This document shows, in pieces, positions 49,492 to 58,114 of a DNA stretch of 64,000 nt. The position numbers and the translations under genes are program-made. Source of the stretch: Williamsia maris (lineage in GTDB: Bacteria; Actinomycetota; Actinomycetes; Mycobacteriales; Mycobacteriaceae); contig NZ_JAMTCJ010000001.1 in the NCBI RefSeq assembly GCF_024171815.1, forward strand, positions 1 to 64,000. The letters are read 5' to 3'. The notes under the pieces are model-generated. The model saw only the letters and a program-made list of their open reading frames with translations. It was not told the origin of the DNA and searched no databases. Numbering within the stretch: position 1 is the stretch's first letter; every line of letters begins with the position of its first letter.

Positions 49492-49520
49492 GTCAATAGC
49501 TTATTGACGGGTCGTCAATA
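49492..49520. promoter_or_regulatory. operator: perfect inverted repeat plus third half-site
   Basis: GTCAATA (49492-49498) and TATTGAC (49502-49508) form a perfect 7-3-7 inverted repeat, and a third GTCAATA follows at 49514-49520. The repeats overlap the -35 of the monooxygenase promoter and lie just upstream of the tetR -10. Binding by the TetR protein would block both genes. Confidence 0.75.
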
Positions 49521-49531
49521 GGGTGTAGGAT
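49504..49531 (+). promoter_or_regulatory. promoter of BVMO operon (leaderless)
   Basis: TTGACG (49504-49509) and TAGGAT (49526-49531) are 16 nt apart. The -10 ends 7 nt before the ATG at 49539, so transcription should start at the start codon. Confidence 0.65.
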
Positions 49532-49538
49532 CGTACCC

Positions 49539-51038
49539 ATGAACGATGTCAAGATCGCAATCGTCGGCGCCGGCTTCTCCGGCATGGGTGCTGCAATCAA
49601 ATTGCAGCAGAACGGCTTCGAGGACTTCCTGATCCTCGACCGCGGCTCCGACTTCGGAGGCACCTGGCGCGACAACACCTACCCGGGTGCCGCCTGCGAC
49701 GTGCCCTCGCACCTCTACTCCTACTCGTTCGAGCTGAACCCCAACTGGTCGCGGTCGTTCTCCAAGCAGGCCGAGATCCACGCCTACATCAACGCGGTCG
49801 CGGAGAAGAACGAGCTGCACCGTCGTACGAAGTTCGGCGTCGAGGTCACCAACGCGGTGTGGAACGAGACCGACAACCGCTGGATCGTCGACATCACCCA
49901 CCCCGAGACCGGCGCCTCGCAGGTCCGCGCGGAGATCCTCATCGGCGCCATCGGCCCGCTGTGCGAGCCGCGACTCCCCGACGTCACCGGCATCGCCGAT
50001 TTCGAGGGCGAGATCTTCCACTCCGCACGCTGGAACCACGACGTCGACCTGACCGGCAAGCGTGTCGCCGTGATCGGCACCGGCGCCTCGGCCATCCAGA
50101 TCATCCCCGAGCTCGCCCCCAAGATCGGGCACATGGACGTCTACCAGCGCACCGCCCCGTGGGTGCTGCCGCGTGCCGACCGTGAGTACACCGGTCTCGA
50201 GCACTGGCTGTTCCGCAATGTGCCCGGCGTACAGCGTCTCTCGCGCACCGGCATCTACCTGGCCCACGAGCTCGTGTCCTACGGACTCACCCACCGGCCC
50301 AACGTCCTGCGCCCCGCGCACGCCGCGGGCAAGGCCAACATCCGCCGCGGGATCTCCGATGCCGTCAAGCGCGACAAGGTCACCCCGAAGTTCAAGGTGG
50401 GATGCAAGCGCATCCTGCTGTCGAACACCTACTACCCCGCGCTCGGGCAGGACAACGTCGACGTCATCACCGACGGCATCGATCACGTCACCCCGACCGG
50501 CATCGTCACCAAGGACGGCGTGACCCGTGAGGTCGACGCGATCGTGGTCGCCACCGGCTTCCACGTCACCGACTCCCCCGGGTTCGAACACATCGTGGGC
50601 AAGGACGGCGACAGCCTCGCGCAGAGCTGGGCCAAGTCCGGCATGAAGGCCTACAAGGGCTCGATGATCCACGGGTTCCCGAACCTGTTCCTGATGGTCG
50701 GTCCGGCCACCGGACTGGGCCACACCTCGATGGTGTTCATGATCGAGTCGCAGCTGAATTACCTGGTGGACTTCCTCAAGACCGCCCAGCGCAACGACAT
50801 CACCCGCACCGAGGTCCGCGCCGAGGACGAGAAGGTCTACAACAAGTCCATCCAGAAGACGCTGTCGACCAGCGTCTGGGAGAACGGCGGCTGCGCGAGC
50901 TGGTACAAGGACGAGTTCGGCAACATCACCACGCTGTGGCCCGGCTTCACCTTCAACTACCGCAAGGCCACCAAGAACTTCGACATCGCGGCCTACGACA
51001 CGACACGTGTCACCGCGACCGCCGACGCGAAATCCTGA
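49539..51038 (+). CDS. Flavin-dependent Baeyer-Villiger monooxygenase
   Basis: A 499-residue FAD/NADPH enzyme that inserts oxygen next to a ketone to give an ester or lactone. It has the FAD Rossmann motif GAGFSG (10-15), the family fingerprint FxGxxxHxxxW as FEGEIFHSARW (155-165) and the NADPH motif GTGASA. Similar proteins in mycobacteria include the EthA/MymA group and the nearer Rv3049c-like branch. An SDR and an esterase follow in the same operon, so the three could turn an alcohol into a ketone, an ester and then acid plus alcohol. The natural substrate is unknown. Confidence 0.9.
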   Translation: MNDVKIAIVGAGFSGMGAAIKLQQNGFEDFLILDRGSDFGGTWRDNTYPGAACDVPSHLYSYSFELNPNWSRSFSKQAEIHAYINAVAEKNELHRRTKFGVEVTNAVWNETDNRWIVDITHPETGASQVRAEILIGAIGPLCEPRLPDVTGIADFEGEIFHSARWNHDVDLTGKRVAVIGTGASAIQIIPELAPKIGHMDVYQRTAPWVLPRADREYTGLEHWLFRNVPGVQRLSRTGIYLAHELVSYGLTHRPNVLRPAHAAGKANIRRGISDAVKRDKVTPKFKVGCKRILLSNTYYPALGQDNVDVITDGIDHVTPTGIVTKDGVTREVDAIVVATGFHVTDSPGFEHIVGKDGDSLAQSWAKSGMKAYKGSMIHGFPNLFLMVGPATGLGHTSMVFMIESQLNYLVDFLKTAQRNDITRTEVRAEDEKVYNKSIQKTLSTSVWENGGCASWYKDEFGNITTLWPGFTFNYRKATKNFDIAAYDTTRVTATADAKS

Positions 51039-51053
51039 AGGGGAACTGACACC

Positions 51054-51881
51054 GTGAAGAACTTTGCCGGCAAGGTCGTGGTCATCACCGGTGCCGCCTC
51101 GGGTATGGGACGCGACCTCGCGCTCCAGCTGGCGGCCAAGGGTGCCAAGCTCGCCATCTCCGACATGAACCCCATCGGTCTCGACGAGACGGTGGCCATG
51201 CTCGAGAGCCGCGGCGCGCAGGTCCATTCGCAGTTGCTCAACGTCGCCGAGCGTGAGTCGGTGCTCGAGTACGCCGACACCGTGGTCGCCCACTACGGCA
51301 AGGTCAACGTGGTGTTCAACAACGCGGGCATCGCGCACCACGCCGAGGTCGAGCAGACCTCGTTCAAGGACTACGAGCGCGTGATGGACGTCGACTTCTG
51401 GGGAGTCGTCAACGGCACCAAGGCGTTCCTGCCGCACGTGATCGCCTCCGGTGACGGCCACATCGTCAACACCTCCTCGCTGTTCGGCATACTCGCCATC
51501 CCCGGTCAGAGCGCCTACAACGCGGCGAAGTTCGCGGTGCGCGGCTTCACCGAGTCGCTCAACCAGGAGATGCAGCTCGCCGGACACAACGTGAAGGTGA
51601 CCTGCGTGCACCCCGGTGGCATCAAGACCGCCATCGCCCGCAACGCCACCGTCGCCGACGGCAGCGACGCGGCGCAGTTCGCCGCGATGTTCGACAAGAA
51701 GTTGGCCCGGACGACCTCTCCGCGCGCGGCGGAGATCATCATCAACGCGGTCGAGAAGGACCGTGCGCGTGTCCTCGTGGGCGCCGACGCGAAGATCCTC
51801 GACCTCGTCGTGCGGCTGACCGCCTCGAAGTACCAGGCGGTGACCGCGAAGGTCAGCGGCTCGATGCTGAAGCCGCGATGA
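51054..51881 (+). CDS. Short-chain dehydrogenase/reductase (SadH-like)
   Basis: A 275-residue NAD(P)-dependent oxidoreductase, GTG start, 15 nt after the monooxygenase. It has TGAASGMG (12-19), NNAG (89-92) and the catalytic Ser141/142-Tyr155-Lys159 set in NTSSLFGILAIPGQSAYNAAKF. It is very like SadH (Rv3085) and Rv1245c of M. tuberculosis over its whole length. In this operon it probably oxidises a secondary alcohol to the ketone used by the monooxygenase, or works in reverse. Confidence 0.93.
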   Translation: MKNFAGKVVVITGAASGMGRDLALQLAAKGAKLAISDMNPIGLDETVAMLESRGAQVHSQLLNVAERESVLEYADTVVAHYGKVNVVFNNAGIAHHAEVEQTSFKDYERVMDVDFWGVVNGTKAFLPHVIASGDGHIVNTSSLFGILAIPGQSAYNAAKFAVRGFTESLNQEMQLAGHNVKVTCVHPGGIKTAIARNATVADGSDAAQFAAMFDKKLARTTSPRAAEIIINAVEKDRARVLVGADAKILDLVVRLTASKYQAVTAKVSGSMLKPR

Positions 51882-52789
51882 CGTACACGCCCGCCGGCCC
51901 CAAGCTCCCCATCGGTGTGGTCGAGCCGCTCACCCGGCTGATGTACCGGGCGATGCTCCACCCGAGTCTGCCGCTGTCTCTGCAACGTGCCGCGGCCGAC
52001 CGCGCGCTCGACATCGAGCCACTGCCCCGCGACACCGTCGTTCGCACCCTCACCCTGGGTGGTCGTCCGACCGAGCGGGTGACGGTGGGCGCCAGCGAGA
52101 CCGACCGTGCCGTGCTGTTCCTGCACGGCGGTGGGTACACGCTCGGGTCGCCGCATTCGCATCGCCATCTGGCCGCGCACCTCGCCGCGGTGACCGGCGC
52201 CGCGCTGTACCTGATCGACTACCGGCTCGCGCCGGAGGATCCGTACCCGGCCGCCGTCGACGATGCGGTGGCGGCGTTCCGCGACCTGGTCGACAACCAC
52301 GGGTTCTCCCCGGACACGGTCGCCGTGGCCGGCGACTCCGCGGGCGGCGGACTGTCGGTCGCCACCGCGCGCCGACTCGTCGACGACCACGATCTGCGCC
52401 CCGCGGCGCTGGGCCTCATCTCGCCGTGGGTCGACCCCGGCGACGACAGCCACGAGACGTGGTCGACCGATTCGGTGGTCAACCGGCGGTGGTCACGGTT
52501 CTGCGCGGCGGCCTACCTCGCCGACGGTGATCCGACGGACCCCGGTTATGCGCCGCTGCACGGCACCCTGACCGGGCTCCCTCCGACGGTGGTGCACATC
52601 GGTGAGCGGGAGGCGTTGTACGACCAGGTGATCCGGTTCACCGAGAAGCTGCGCGCGTCCGACGTCGAGGTCGATCTGATGGAGTTCCCGCGGCTCTGGC
52701 ACGTCGGGCACCAGCAGGCAGGCATGCTCCGCGAGGCAGCCGACGCCGTCGACCACCTCGGTGGTTTTCTGCGCTCACATCTGGCCTGA
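51878..52789 (+). CDS. Alpha/beta hydrolase, hormone-sensitive-lipase family
   Basis: A 303-residue esterase. The oxyanion motif HGGG lies at 83-86 and the nucleophile Ser154 in VAGDSAGGGLS. The catalytic acid and histidine are likely in the region of DVEVDLMEFPRLWHVGH near the C-terminus. It resembles LipR (Rv3084) of the mymA operon. The ATG overlaps the SDR stop by 4 nt. It would hydrolyse the ester or lactone made by the monooxygenase. Confidence 0.92.
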   Translation: MTYTPAGPKLPIGVVEPLTRLMYRAMLHPSLPLSLQRAAADRALDIEPLPRDTVVRTLTLGGRPTERVTVGASETDRAVLFLHGGGYTLGSPHSHRHLAAHLAAVTGAALYLIDYRLAPEDPYPAAVDDAVAAFRDLVDNHGFSPDTVAVAGDSAGGGLSVATARRLVDDHDLRPAALGLISPWVDPGDDSHETWSTDSVVNRRWSRFCAAAYLADGDPTDPGYAPLHGTLTGLPPTVVHIGEREALYDQVIRFTEKLRASDVEVDLMEFPRLWHVGHQQAGMLREAADAVDHLGGFLRSHLA

Positions 52790-52814
52790 TCGCGTCCGCC
52801 GCAGGACCCGAGGA

Positions 52815-52820
52815 TAGGGT
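52815..52820 (+). promoter_or_regulatory. putative -10 of leaderless membrane protein gene
   Basis: TAGGGT, 6 nt before the GTG at 52827, inside the 37-nt gap after the esterase. Confidence 0.4.
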
Positions 52821-52826
52821 TCTGCG

Positions 52827-54014
52827 GTGGGTACAGCGGTGGTGTTGGCGGTCGTGGCTCTTCGACTCATCGTCCCGCTGTTCATCCCCCGGTTCCCGGT
52901 CCCCGCGATCATCGCGTCGTTGGTGCTCGACGCGGTCGACCAGACCGTCTTCCAGCAGGTGCCCGGACTCGACATCGACGGATACCAGCAGTACGACAAG
53001 GCACTCGACGTCTACTACCTGGCCATCGCGTATCTCTCGACGCTGCAGAACTGGTCGGATCCGTTCGCGTTCGGCATCGCGCGGTTCCTGTTCTACTACC
53101 GCCTGATCGGCGTCGTGCTGTTCGAGTTCAGCGACGCCCGCTGGCTGCTCCTGGTGTTCCCCAACACCTTCGAGTACTTCTTCATCGCCTACGAGGTGGT
53201 GCGCACGCACTGGTCGCCCACGCGGATGCGCCGACGTCTGCTGCTGGCGCTGGCGGTCGGCATCTGGGTGATCATCAAGCTGCCCCAGGAGTGGTGGCTG
53301 CACATCGCCGAACTCGACGTGACCGACGAACTGAAGACGAAGGTCTTCGGGGTGGCCCTCACCGACGGCTGGGGCACCGCGGTCACCAACCGCCTCTGGG
53401 TGATCGGCCTCGTCATCGTGCTCGCCGTCGTCCTGGTCGTGCTCGCCCGAATCGGCCTGCGACGTCTCCCGTCGGGTGACTGGCCGTTCGGATTCGATGT
53501 CTCACAACGCACTCGCGGCGGCAACGTCGACCAGGTGCCGCCGACGGTCCGGGCCCGCCAGAACGCGTTCGTCCGCGGACCCCTGCTGGAGAAGATCATC
53601 CTGGTCTCGATGATCCTCATCGTGTTCTCGCAGATCCTGCCCGGCGTCAACGCCACCCGTACCCAGATCGTGGTGACGGTCGCGATACTGATCGTCGCCA
53701 ACTCGGTGGTCAGCCATTGGCTCGCCGGACGTGGGGCGCAGTGGAGTTCGACACTGGCGCAGTTCGTGGCCGTCAGCGCGATCAACGCGGGCGTGGTCGC
53801 GGCGCTGGTCGTCCTCCCGACACCGGGCGGGGCCTCGGTCACACCGATTCCGGCCCTGTTCTTCCTGCTGTTGCTGTCACTGATCGTGACGCTCTACGAC
53901 CGCTATCGAATGCTGCGGATCCTGCGGGAGCGCAAGCCGTTCCCAATCTGGGTGCTGCGACGCCGTGCGGGACGGGCCCTGCGGGTCTCAGCGGCGCGCA
54001 ACTCCTCCGAGTGA
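52827..54014 (+). CDS. Polytopic membrane protein of unknown function
   Basis: A 395-residue protein with about nine or ten hydrophobic segments: a first group (about 1-165), a cytosolic or outer basic loop (about 205-250, LRRLPSGDWPFGFDVSQRTRGGNVDQVPPTVRARQNAFVRGP) and a second group of helices to about 365. The tail is arginine-rich. The N-terminal region includes conserved-looking polar residues inside membrane stretches (DAVDQTVFQQVPG, YQQYDKALDVYYLA), which suggests an enzyme or transporter rather than a simple anchor. I do not recognise the family. Start GTG. Its 3' end overlaps the convergent MBL gene by 27 nt. Confidence 0.75.
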   Translation: MGTAVVLAVVALRLIVPLFIPRFPVPAIIASLVLDAVDQTVFQQVPGLDIDGYQQYDKALDVYYLAIAYLSTLQNWSDPFAFGIARFLFYYRLIGVVLFEFSDARWLLLVFPNTFEYFFIAYEVVRTHWSPTRMRRRLLLALAVGIWVIIKLPQEWWLHIAELDVTDELKTKVFGVALTDGWGTAVTNRLWVIGLVIVLAVVLVVLARIGLRRLPSGDWPFGFDVSQRTRGGNVDQVPPTVRARQNAFVRGPLLEKIILVSMILIVFSQILPGVNATRTQIVVTVAILIVANSVVSHWLAGRGAQWSSTLAQFVAVSAINAGVVAALVVLPTPGGASVTPIPALFFLLLLSLIVTLYDRYRMLRILRERKPFPIWVLRRRAGRALRVSAARNSSE

Positions 54015-54764
54015 GCGTGTCTGCCCCGGTGTGAGCTCGTGCACCGTGGTGTCCGGCGCGGCCTGCGCCGCGGCGGCACGGAACTGCGCGCCCGGTGGGA
54101 GGAACTCGTCCGGTGCGACGCGATCGAGTCCGATCGGCCAGAGGGTCCCGAAGTGGATCGGGACGGCGTCGGCGACCTCGAGTCGTGCCGCGGCCTGCGC
54201 CGCACGTGCCGAGTTCATGTGCCCCTCCCCGAGGCCGGGACCCCACCCGCCGACCGGGAGCAGCGCGACGTCGCACGGGCCGACCGCGGCGGCCATCCCG
54301 TCGTAGAGGTCGGTGTCGCCGGCGAAGTAGGTGACCGCGGTGCCGGCGATCACGTAACCCACCGGGGTGACCGTGCGGTGTGCCCACGGGACCCGGTGAC
54401 CGTCGTGCTCGGCGGGGACCACCCTGATCCGGACCGACCCGATCTCGACGACGTCGCCGGGTACGACCTCACGGATGTCCCGATCGGCGAGCAGTCGCAG
54501 ACCGGGTACCGCGGCGCGTGCGCCCCGGGGCAGGACGAGCGGGATGTCGTCGGCCAGCGACCGCAGGGACCGCACGTGCAGATGATCGGAGTGCAGGTGT
54601 GAGATGAGCACGACGTCGGCGTCGCGGGCGGCGGGCGCGGGCACCGGACCGCGTCGACGGCGCAGGTGCGCGACGCCTCCGGTGAGCACCGGATCGGTGA
54701 GCACGCGGGTCCCGCCGTCGGCGACGGTGACGGTGGAGTGTCCCCACCAGCTGATGTCCGGCAC
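53988..54764 (-). CDS. Metallo-beta-lactamase-fold hydrolase (UlaG/YtnP-like)
   Basis: A 258-residue metal hydrolase. It begins ISWWGHSTVTVADGGTRVLTDPVL, typical of the UlaG-like branch, and carries the metal motif HLHSDH with His56, His58, Asp60 and His61. A later DTDLYDGM supplies the bridging aspartate and IPIHFGTLWP-type sequence the last histidine. The substrate is unknown. GTG start. It follows the LpqZ-like gene by 2 nt. Confidence 0.88.
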   Translation of the reverse strand: MPDISWWGHSTVTVADGGTRVLTDPVLTGGVAHLRRRRGPVPAPAARDADVVLISHLHSDHLHVRSLRSLADDIPLVLPRGARAAVPGLRLLADRDIREVVPGDVVEIGSVRIRVVPAEHDGHRVPWAHRTVTPVGYVIAGTAVTYFAGDTDLYDGMAAAVGPCDVALLPVGGWGPGLGEGHMNSARAAQAAARLEVADAVPIHFGTLWPIGLDRVAPDEFLPPGAQFRAAAAQAAPDTTVHELTPGQTRSLGGVARR

Positions 54765-54766
54765 GG

Positions 54767-55708
54767 CTACAGGCTGTGCTCGCCGAGCCAGTTGTCGACG
54801 ACGGTGCCGACGCTGCCCGGATCACCGGAGACGCGCTCGGCCATCGTCGCGAGGTCCGCGGTGGTCAGTTCGCCGGCCACCTTGTTGATGGCCTTGATCT
54901 GATCGCGCGTCAGCGCCGCGGTCGAGAAGACCGGGACGAGGTTCTCCGCGCGGATGGCGGGCTGTTCGGCGGCGTCGGCAGGCGCGGCCGGGGCCAGCGG
55001 GCGTCCGCTGCTCGGCTGTGCGGCGTCGGCGAGCGCCTGCAGGTTCGCGTCGGTGCCCGCGGTCGACAGGGTGGACACGAGACCCACCGCGTTCCCGCCG
55101 GTCACCGCCGACACCACCTCCGACACGCTGGAGACCTGGCGGAACGGCCCGAAGCGACAGCCCACGCCGCCGAGGGCCGCGAGCGTCCCCGGGTCGGGGG
55201 CGCGGTCGCCGACCACGGGCAACCCCGCGGGCAACCGAGAGCACTCGGACAGCTCGTCGATGTCGCGCGACGAGGCCAGGGACGCGGCGACGACCACCTG
55301 TAGCTGATCGGAGACCGGGGTCGGGTCACCGACCGAGACGCCCTGCGGCAGAGCGCTGTTCAACGCCGAGTAGACGGCGTCGGAACCGGTGTCGGTCGCG
55401 TTGGGCGCCAGCTCGGCGAGCAGGGTGCCGGTGAACGCAGGGAAGAGGTCGACACGACCGGAGTCGAAACCCGCAAGAAGACGCGGATAGCTCGCCGTCA
55501 CGACGTCGGACGCCACGGCGGCGCCGTTGTGCCGCAACACCTCCGCGTAGATCTGCGCCGCCACCCGAGGCGCGGCGCCCGGTGCACTCCCGATGACCAG
55601 GTCGGTGTCGGTATCGGACGAGTCGCCGCAGGCGACACCGGCGATCACCAACGCCAGCAGCACCACGACGGTCTGCACGGCACGGACGGGAACGGACGGG
55701 AGCCTCAC
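54767..55708 (-). CDS. LpqZ-like substrate-binding lipoprotein (OpuAC/ProX family)
   Basis: A 313-residue exported lipoprotein. The signal peptide ends in AGVAC with the lipid-bearing Cys27. The mature part is a type 2 periplasmic binding fold of the glycine-betaine/choline type (DLVIGSAPGAAPRVAAQIYAEVLRHNGA, then SGRVDLFPAFTGTLL). It corresponds in place and type to LpqZ (Rv1244) of M. tuberculosis. No permease or ATPase gene lies next to it, so its partner is elsewhere or it acts as a sensor. It lies 9 nt after malic enzyme. Confidence 0.85.
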   Translation of the reverse strand: MRLPSVPVRAVQTVVVLLALVIAGVACGDSSDTDTDLVIGSAPGAAPRVAAQIYAEVLRHNGAAVASDVVTASYPRLLAGFDSGRVDLFPAFTGTLLAELAPNATDTGSDAVYSALNSALPQGVSVGDPTPVSDQLQVVVAASLASSRDIDELSECSRLPAGLPVVGDRAPDPGTLAALGGVGCRFGPFRQVSSVSEVVSAVTGGNAVGLVSTLSTAGTDANLQALADAAQPSSGRPLAPAAPADAAEQPAIRAENLVPVFSTAALTRDQIKAINKVAGELTTADLATMAERVSGDPGSVGTVVDNWLGEHSL

Positions 55709-55717
55709 GGTGTCGAC

Positions 55718-56920
55718 TTACACCTCGCCGGCCGCGGCCGCCACGGCGGCGGCGACCGCGGGCGCCACGCGGGGGTCGAGCGGGCTGGGGACGATCATGT
55801 CGGCGGCCAGCTCACCGCCGAGCACCCCCACGATCGCGTCGGCGGCGGCGATCTTCATGGTCTCGGTGATGCGTCGGGCACGGGCATCGAGGGCGCCCCG
55901 GAAGACACCCGGGAACGCCAACACGTTGTTGATCTGGTTCGGGAAGTCACTACGCCCGGTGGCCACGACCGCGGCGTACTTCCGGGCGATGTCGGGGTGG
56001 ACCTCCGGGTCGGGGTTGGACAGCGCGAAGATGATGCCCCCGGGGGACATGGTCGCAAGCGCCTCCTCCGACACCGTCCCGGCGCTGAGCCCCAGGAAAA
56101 CGTCGGCCCCGACCATCGCCTCGGCGATGCCACCGGTGCGCCCCTCGGGATTGGTGCGGCTCGCGAGGTCGGCCTTGACGTCGTGCAGGTCGGTCCGGTC
56201 GGCGGAGACGATCCCCTTGGAGTCGATCACGGTGACGTCGGCGATCCCGTCCGCGAGAAGCATGTTCGCACAGGCGACCCCGGCCGCGCCCGCGCCGGAG
56301 ACGACGACCTTCAGGTCGCGGCGGTCACGCCCCAGATGGGTGCACGCACCCTTCAGGGCGGCGAGCACGACGATCGCGGTGCCGTGCTGGTCGTCGTGCA
56401 TGACCGGGCAGTCCAGCGCCTCGATGACACGCTTCTCGATCTCGAAACACCGTGGGGCCGAGATGTCCTCGAGGTTCACCGCACCGAACGACGGACGCAG
56501 TCGGACGAGTGTCTCGACGATCTCGTCGGGATCCTGGGTGTCGAGCACGAGGGGGATCGAGTCCAGTCCGGCGAAGCTCTTGAACAGGGCCGATTTGCCC
56601 TCCATGACCGGCAGCGAGGCACGCGGACCGATGTCGCCGAGACCGAGGACCGCGCTGCCGTCGCTCACGACGACCACGAGGCGATCGGTCCAGGTGTAGC
56701 GACGGACGAGTTCGGGGTCGGCGGCGATGGCCCGCGACACCTCCGCGACGCCCGGCGTGTACGCGATGGACAGTGCGCGTCGGGTGTCGAGCGGAGCGGT
56801 GATCGAGACCGACAGCTTGCCACCCTCGTGGCCGGCGAAGATGTCGTCGCGGGTGATGTCCACCGGCGTCGGGCTCGCAGTGGTCGATTCGCTGGCATCG
56901 TTGACGACGGTGTTCGGCAC
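55718..56920 (-). CDS. NAD(P)-dependent malic enzyme
   Basis: A 400-residue enzyme that decarboxylates malate to pyruvate. The short bacterial type is shown by LSIAYTPGVAEVSRAI, then VVVSDGSAVLGLGDIGP, metal ligands in FGAVNLEDISAPRCFEIE and CPVMHDDQHGTAIV, the nucleotide loop VVSGAGAAGVACANML and FALSNPDPE. No ACT or phosphotransacetylase domain is attached. The GTG at 56920 is chosen because homology begins just after it and TAGCGT lies 7 nt upstream; the frame is open 55 codons further, into non-homologous sequence. Confidence 0.93.
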   Translation of the reverse strand: MPNTVVNDASESTTASPTPVDITRDDIFAGHEGGKLSVSITAPLDTRRALSIAYTPGVAEVSRAIAADPELVRRYTWTDRLVVVVSDGSAVLGLGDIGPRASLPVMEGKSALFKSFAGLDSIPLVLDTQDPDEIVETLVRLRPSFGAVNLEDISAPRCFEIEKRVIEALDCPVMHDDQHGTAIVVLAALKGACTHLGRDRRDLKVVVSGAGAAGVACANMLLADGIADVTVIDSKGIVSADRTDLHDVKADLASRTNPEGRTGGIAEAMVGADVFLGLSAGTVSEEALATMSPGGIIFALSNPDPEVHPDIARKYAAVVATGRSDFPNQINNVLAFPGVFRGALDARARRITETMKIAAADAIVGVLGGELAADMIVPSPLDPRVAPAVAAAVAAAAGEV

Positions 56921-56927
56921 GGCGCAC

Positions 56928-56933
56928 ACGCTA
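56928..56933 (-). promoter_or_regulatory. putative -10 of leaderless malic enzyme gene
   Basis: TAGCGT on the minus strand, 7 nt before the GTG at 56920. Confidence 0.45.
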
Positions 56934-57042
56934 CCCGTAGGGCCCACGCCGACCGCGGCCGTACCATGGCGTCGCGGCCATCGGCCGCGGCCGCCACGCC
57001 CCGCGGCCACGCGATGCACCGCACGCCCGAGGAGGTCCCACC

Positions 57043-58110
57043 ATGCCGTCGTTGCCGTCACTACGACCGAGCGGTGGGGGCGCACCCCGACCGCAGGTCC
57101 CGATCCCGCCTGCCCGTGCGGTGGTCGACTGCGCCGTCTACGTCGACGGCACCCGTATGTCCGGGCGACGCTCGTACAGCGAGGCGCTGGCCGAGGTCCG
57201 CGCCACCGGCGAGGGCTTCGTCTGGGTCGGACTGCACGCTCCCGACGACCGGCAGATGAACGGCGTGGCCGAGACCTTCTGTCTGCACGAGTTGATGGTC
57301 GAGGACGCGGTGCACGCCCACCAGCGACCGAAGCTCGAACGCTACGACGACACCCAGTTCATCGTGTTGCGCACCGTGAAATACGTCGAGCACGAGTCGC
57401 TGAGCACCACCAAGGAGGTGGTCGAGACCGGTGAGATCATGATCTTCGTCGGCCCCGACTTCGTCATCACCGTCCGGCACGGTGACTTCACCGAGCTCAA
57501 GGGTGTCCGGCACGCACTCGAGTCGCGCCCGGATCGTCTCGCCCTCGGGCCCTACGTCGTCATGCACGCCATCGCCGACTACGTCGTCGACACCTACCTC
57601 GACGTCACCGCCGCGGTCGAGACCGACCTCGACTCCCTCGAGGAGAGCATCTTCTCCCCCGGCGGTCTCATCGAGATCGACTCGGTCTACCTGCTCAAGC
57701 GCGAGATGACCGAACTCCGTCGTGCCGTGGCGCCGCTCGCGGTCCCGCTGCAGCGGCTCACCTCGCCGGACAACGAACTGTGTCCCAAGGAGGTGCGTCG
57801 TTACATGCGCGACGTGCTCGACCACCACACCACCGTCGCCGAGCAGATCAGCACCTTCGACGAGGTGCTGACGTCGCTGCTCGAGGCCGCCTCGGCGAAG
57901 ATCGGCATCCAGCAGAACACCGACATGCGCAAGATCACCTCGTGGGTGGCGATCGCCTCGGTGCCCACCATGGTCGCGGGCATCTACGGCATGAACTTCG
58001 ACAACATGCCCGAACTGCACTGGCACTACTTCTATTACTGCGTGCTGGCGTTTCTCGCGGTGGTGTCGGTGCTGTTGTGGCGCACCTTCCGGCGCAACCA
58101 CTGGCTCTGA
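57043..58110 (+). CDS. corA: CorA magnesium/cobalt channel
   Basis: A 355-residue pentameric divalent-cation channel. A large cytosolic domain (about 25-290) with the long stalk helix is followed by two C-terminal membrane helices. The selectivity motif GMN is at 316-318 (YGMNFDNMPE) between them, and the end RRNHWL is typical. The first 25 residues are Pro/Gly-rich. A strong GAGGAGGT precedes the ATG. It corresponds to Rv1239c next to sugC in M. tuberculosis. Confidence 0.95.
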   Translation: MPSLPSLRPSGGGAPRPQVPIPPARAVVDCAVYVDGTRMSGRRSYSEALAEVRATGEGFVWVGLHAPDDRQMNGVAETFCLHELMVEDAVHAHQRPKLERYDDTQFIVLRTVKYVEHESLSTTKEVVETGEIMIFVGPDFVITVRHGDFTELKGVRHALESRPDRLALGPYVVMHAIADYVVDTYLDVTAAVETDLDSLEESIFSPGGLIEIDSVYLLKREMTELRRAVAPLAVPLQRLTSPDNELCPKEVRRYMRDVLDHHTTVAEQISTFDEVLTSLLEAASAKIGIQQNTDMRKITSWVAIASVPTMVAGIYGMNFDNMPELHWHYFYYCVLAFLAVVSVLLWRTFRRNHWL

Positions 58111-58114
58111 GGAC

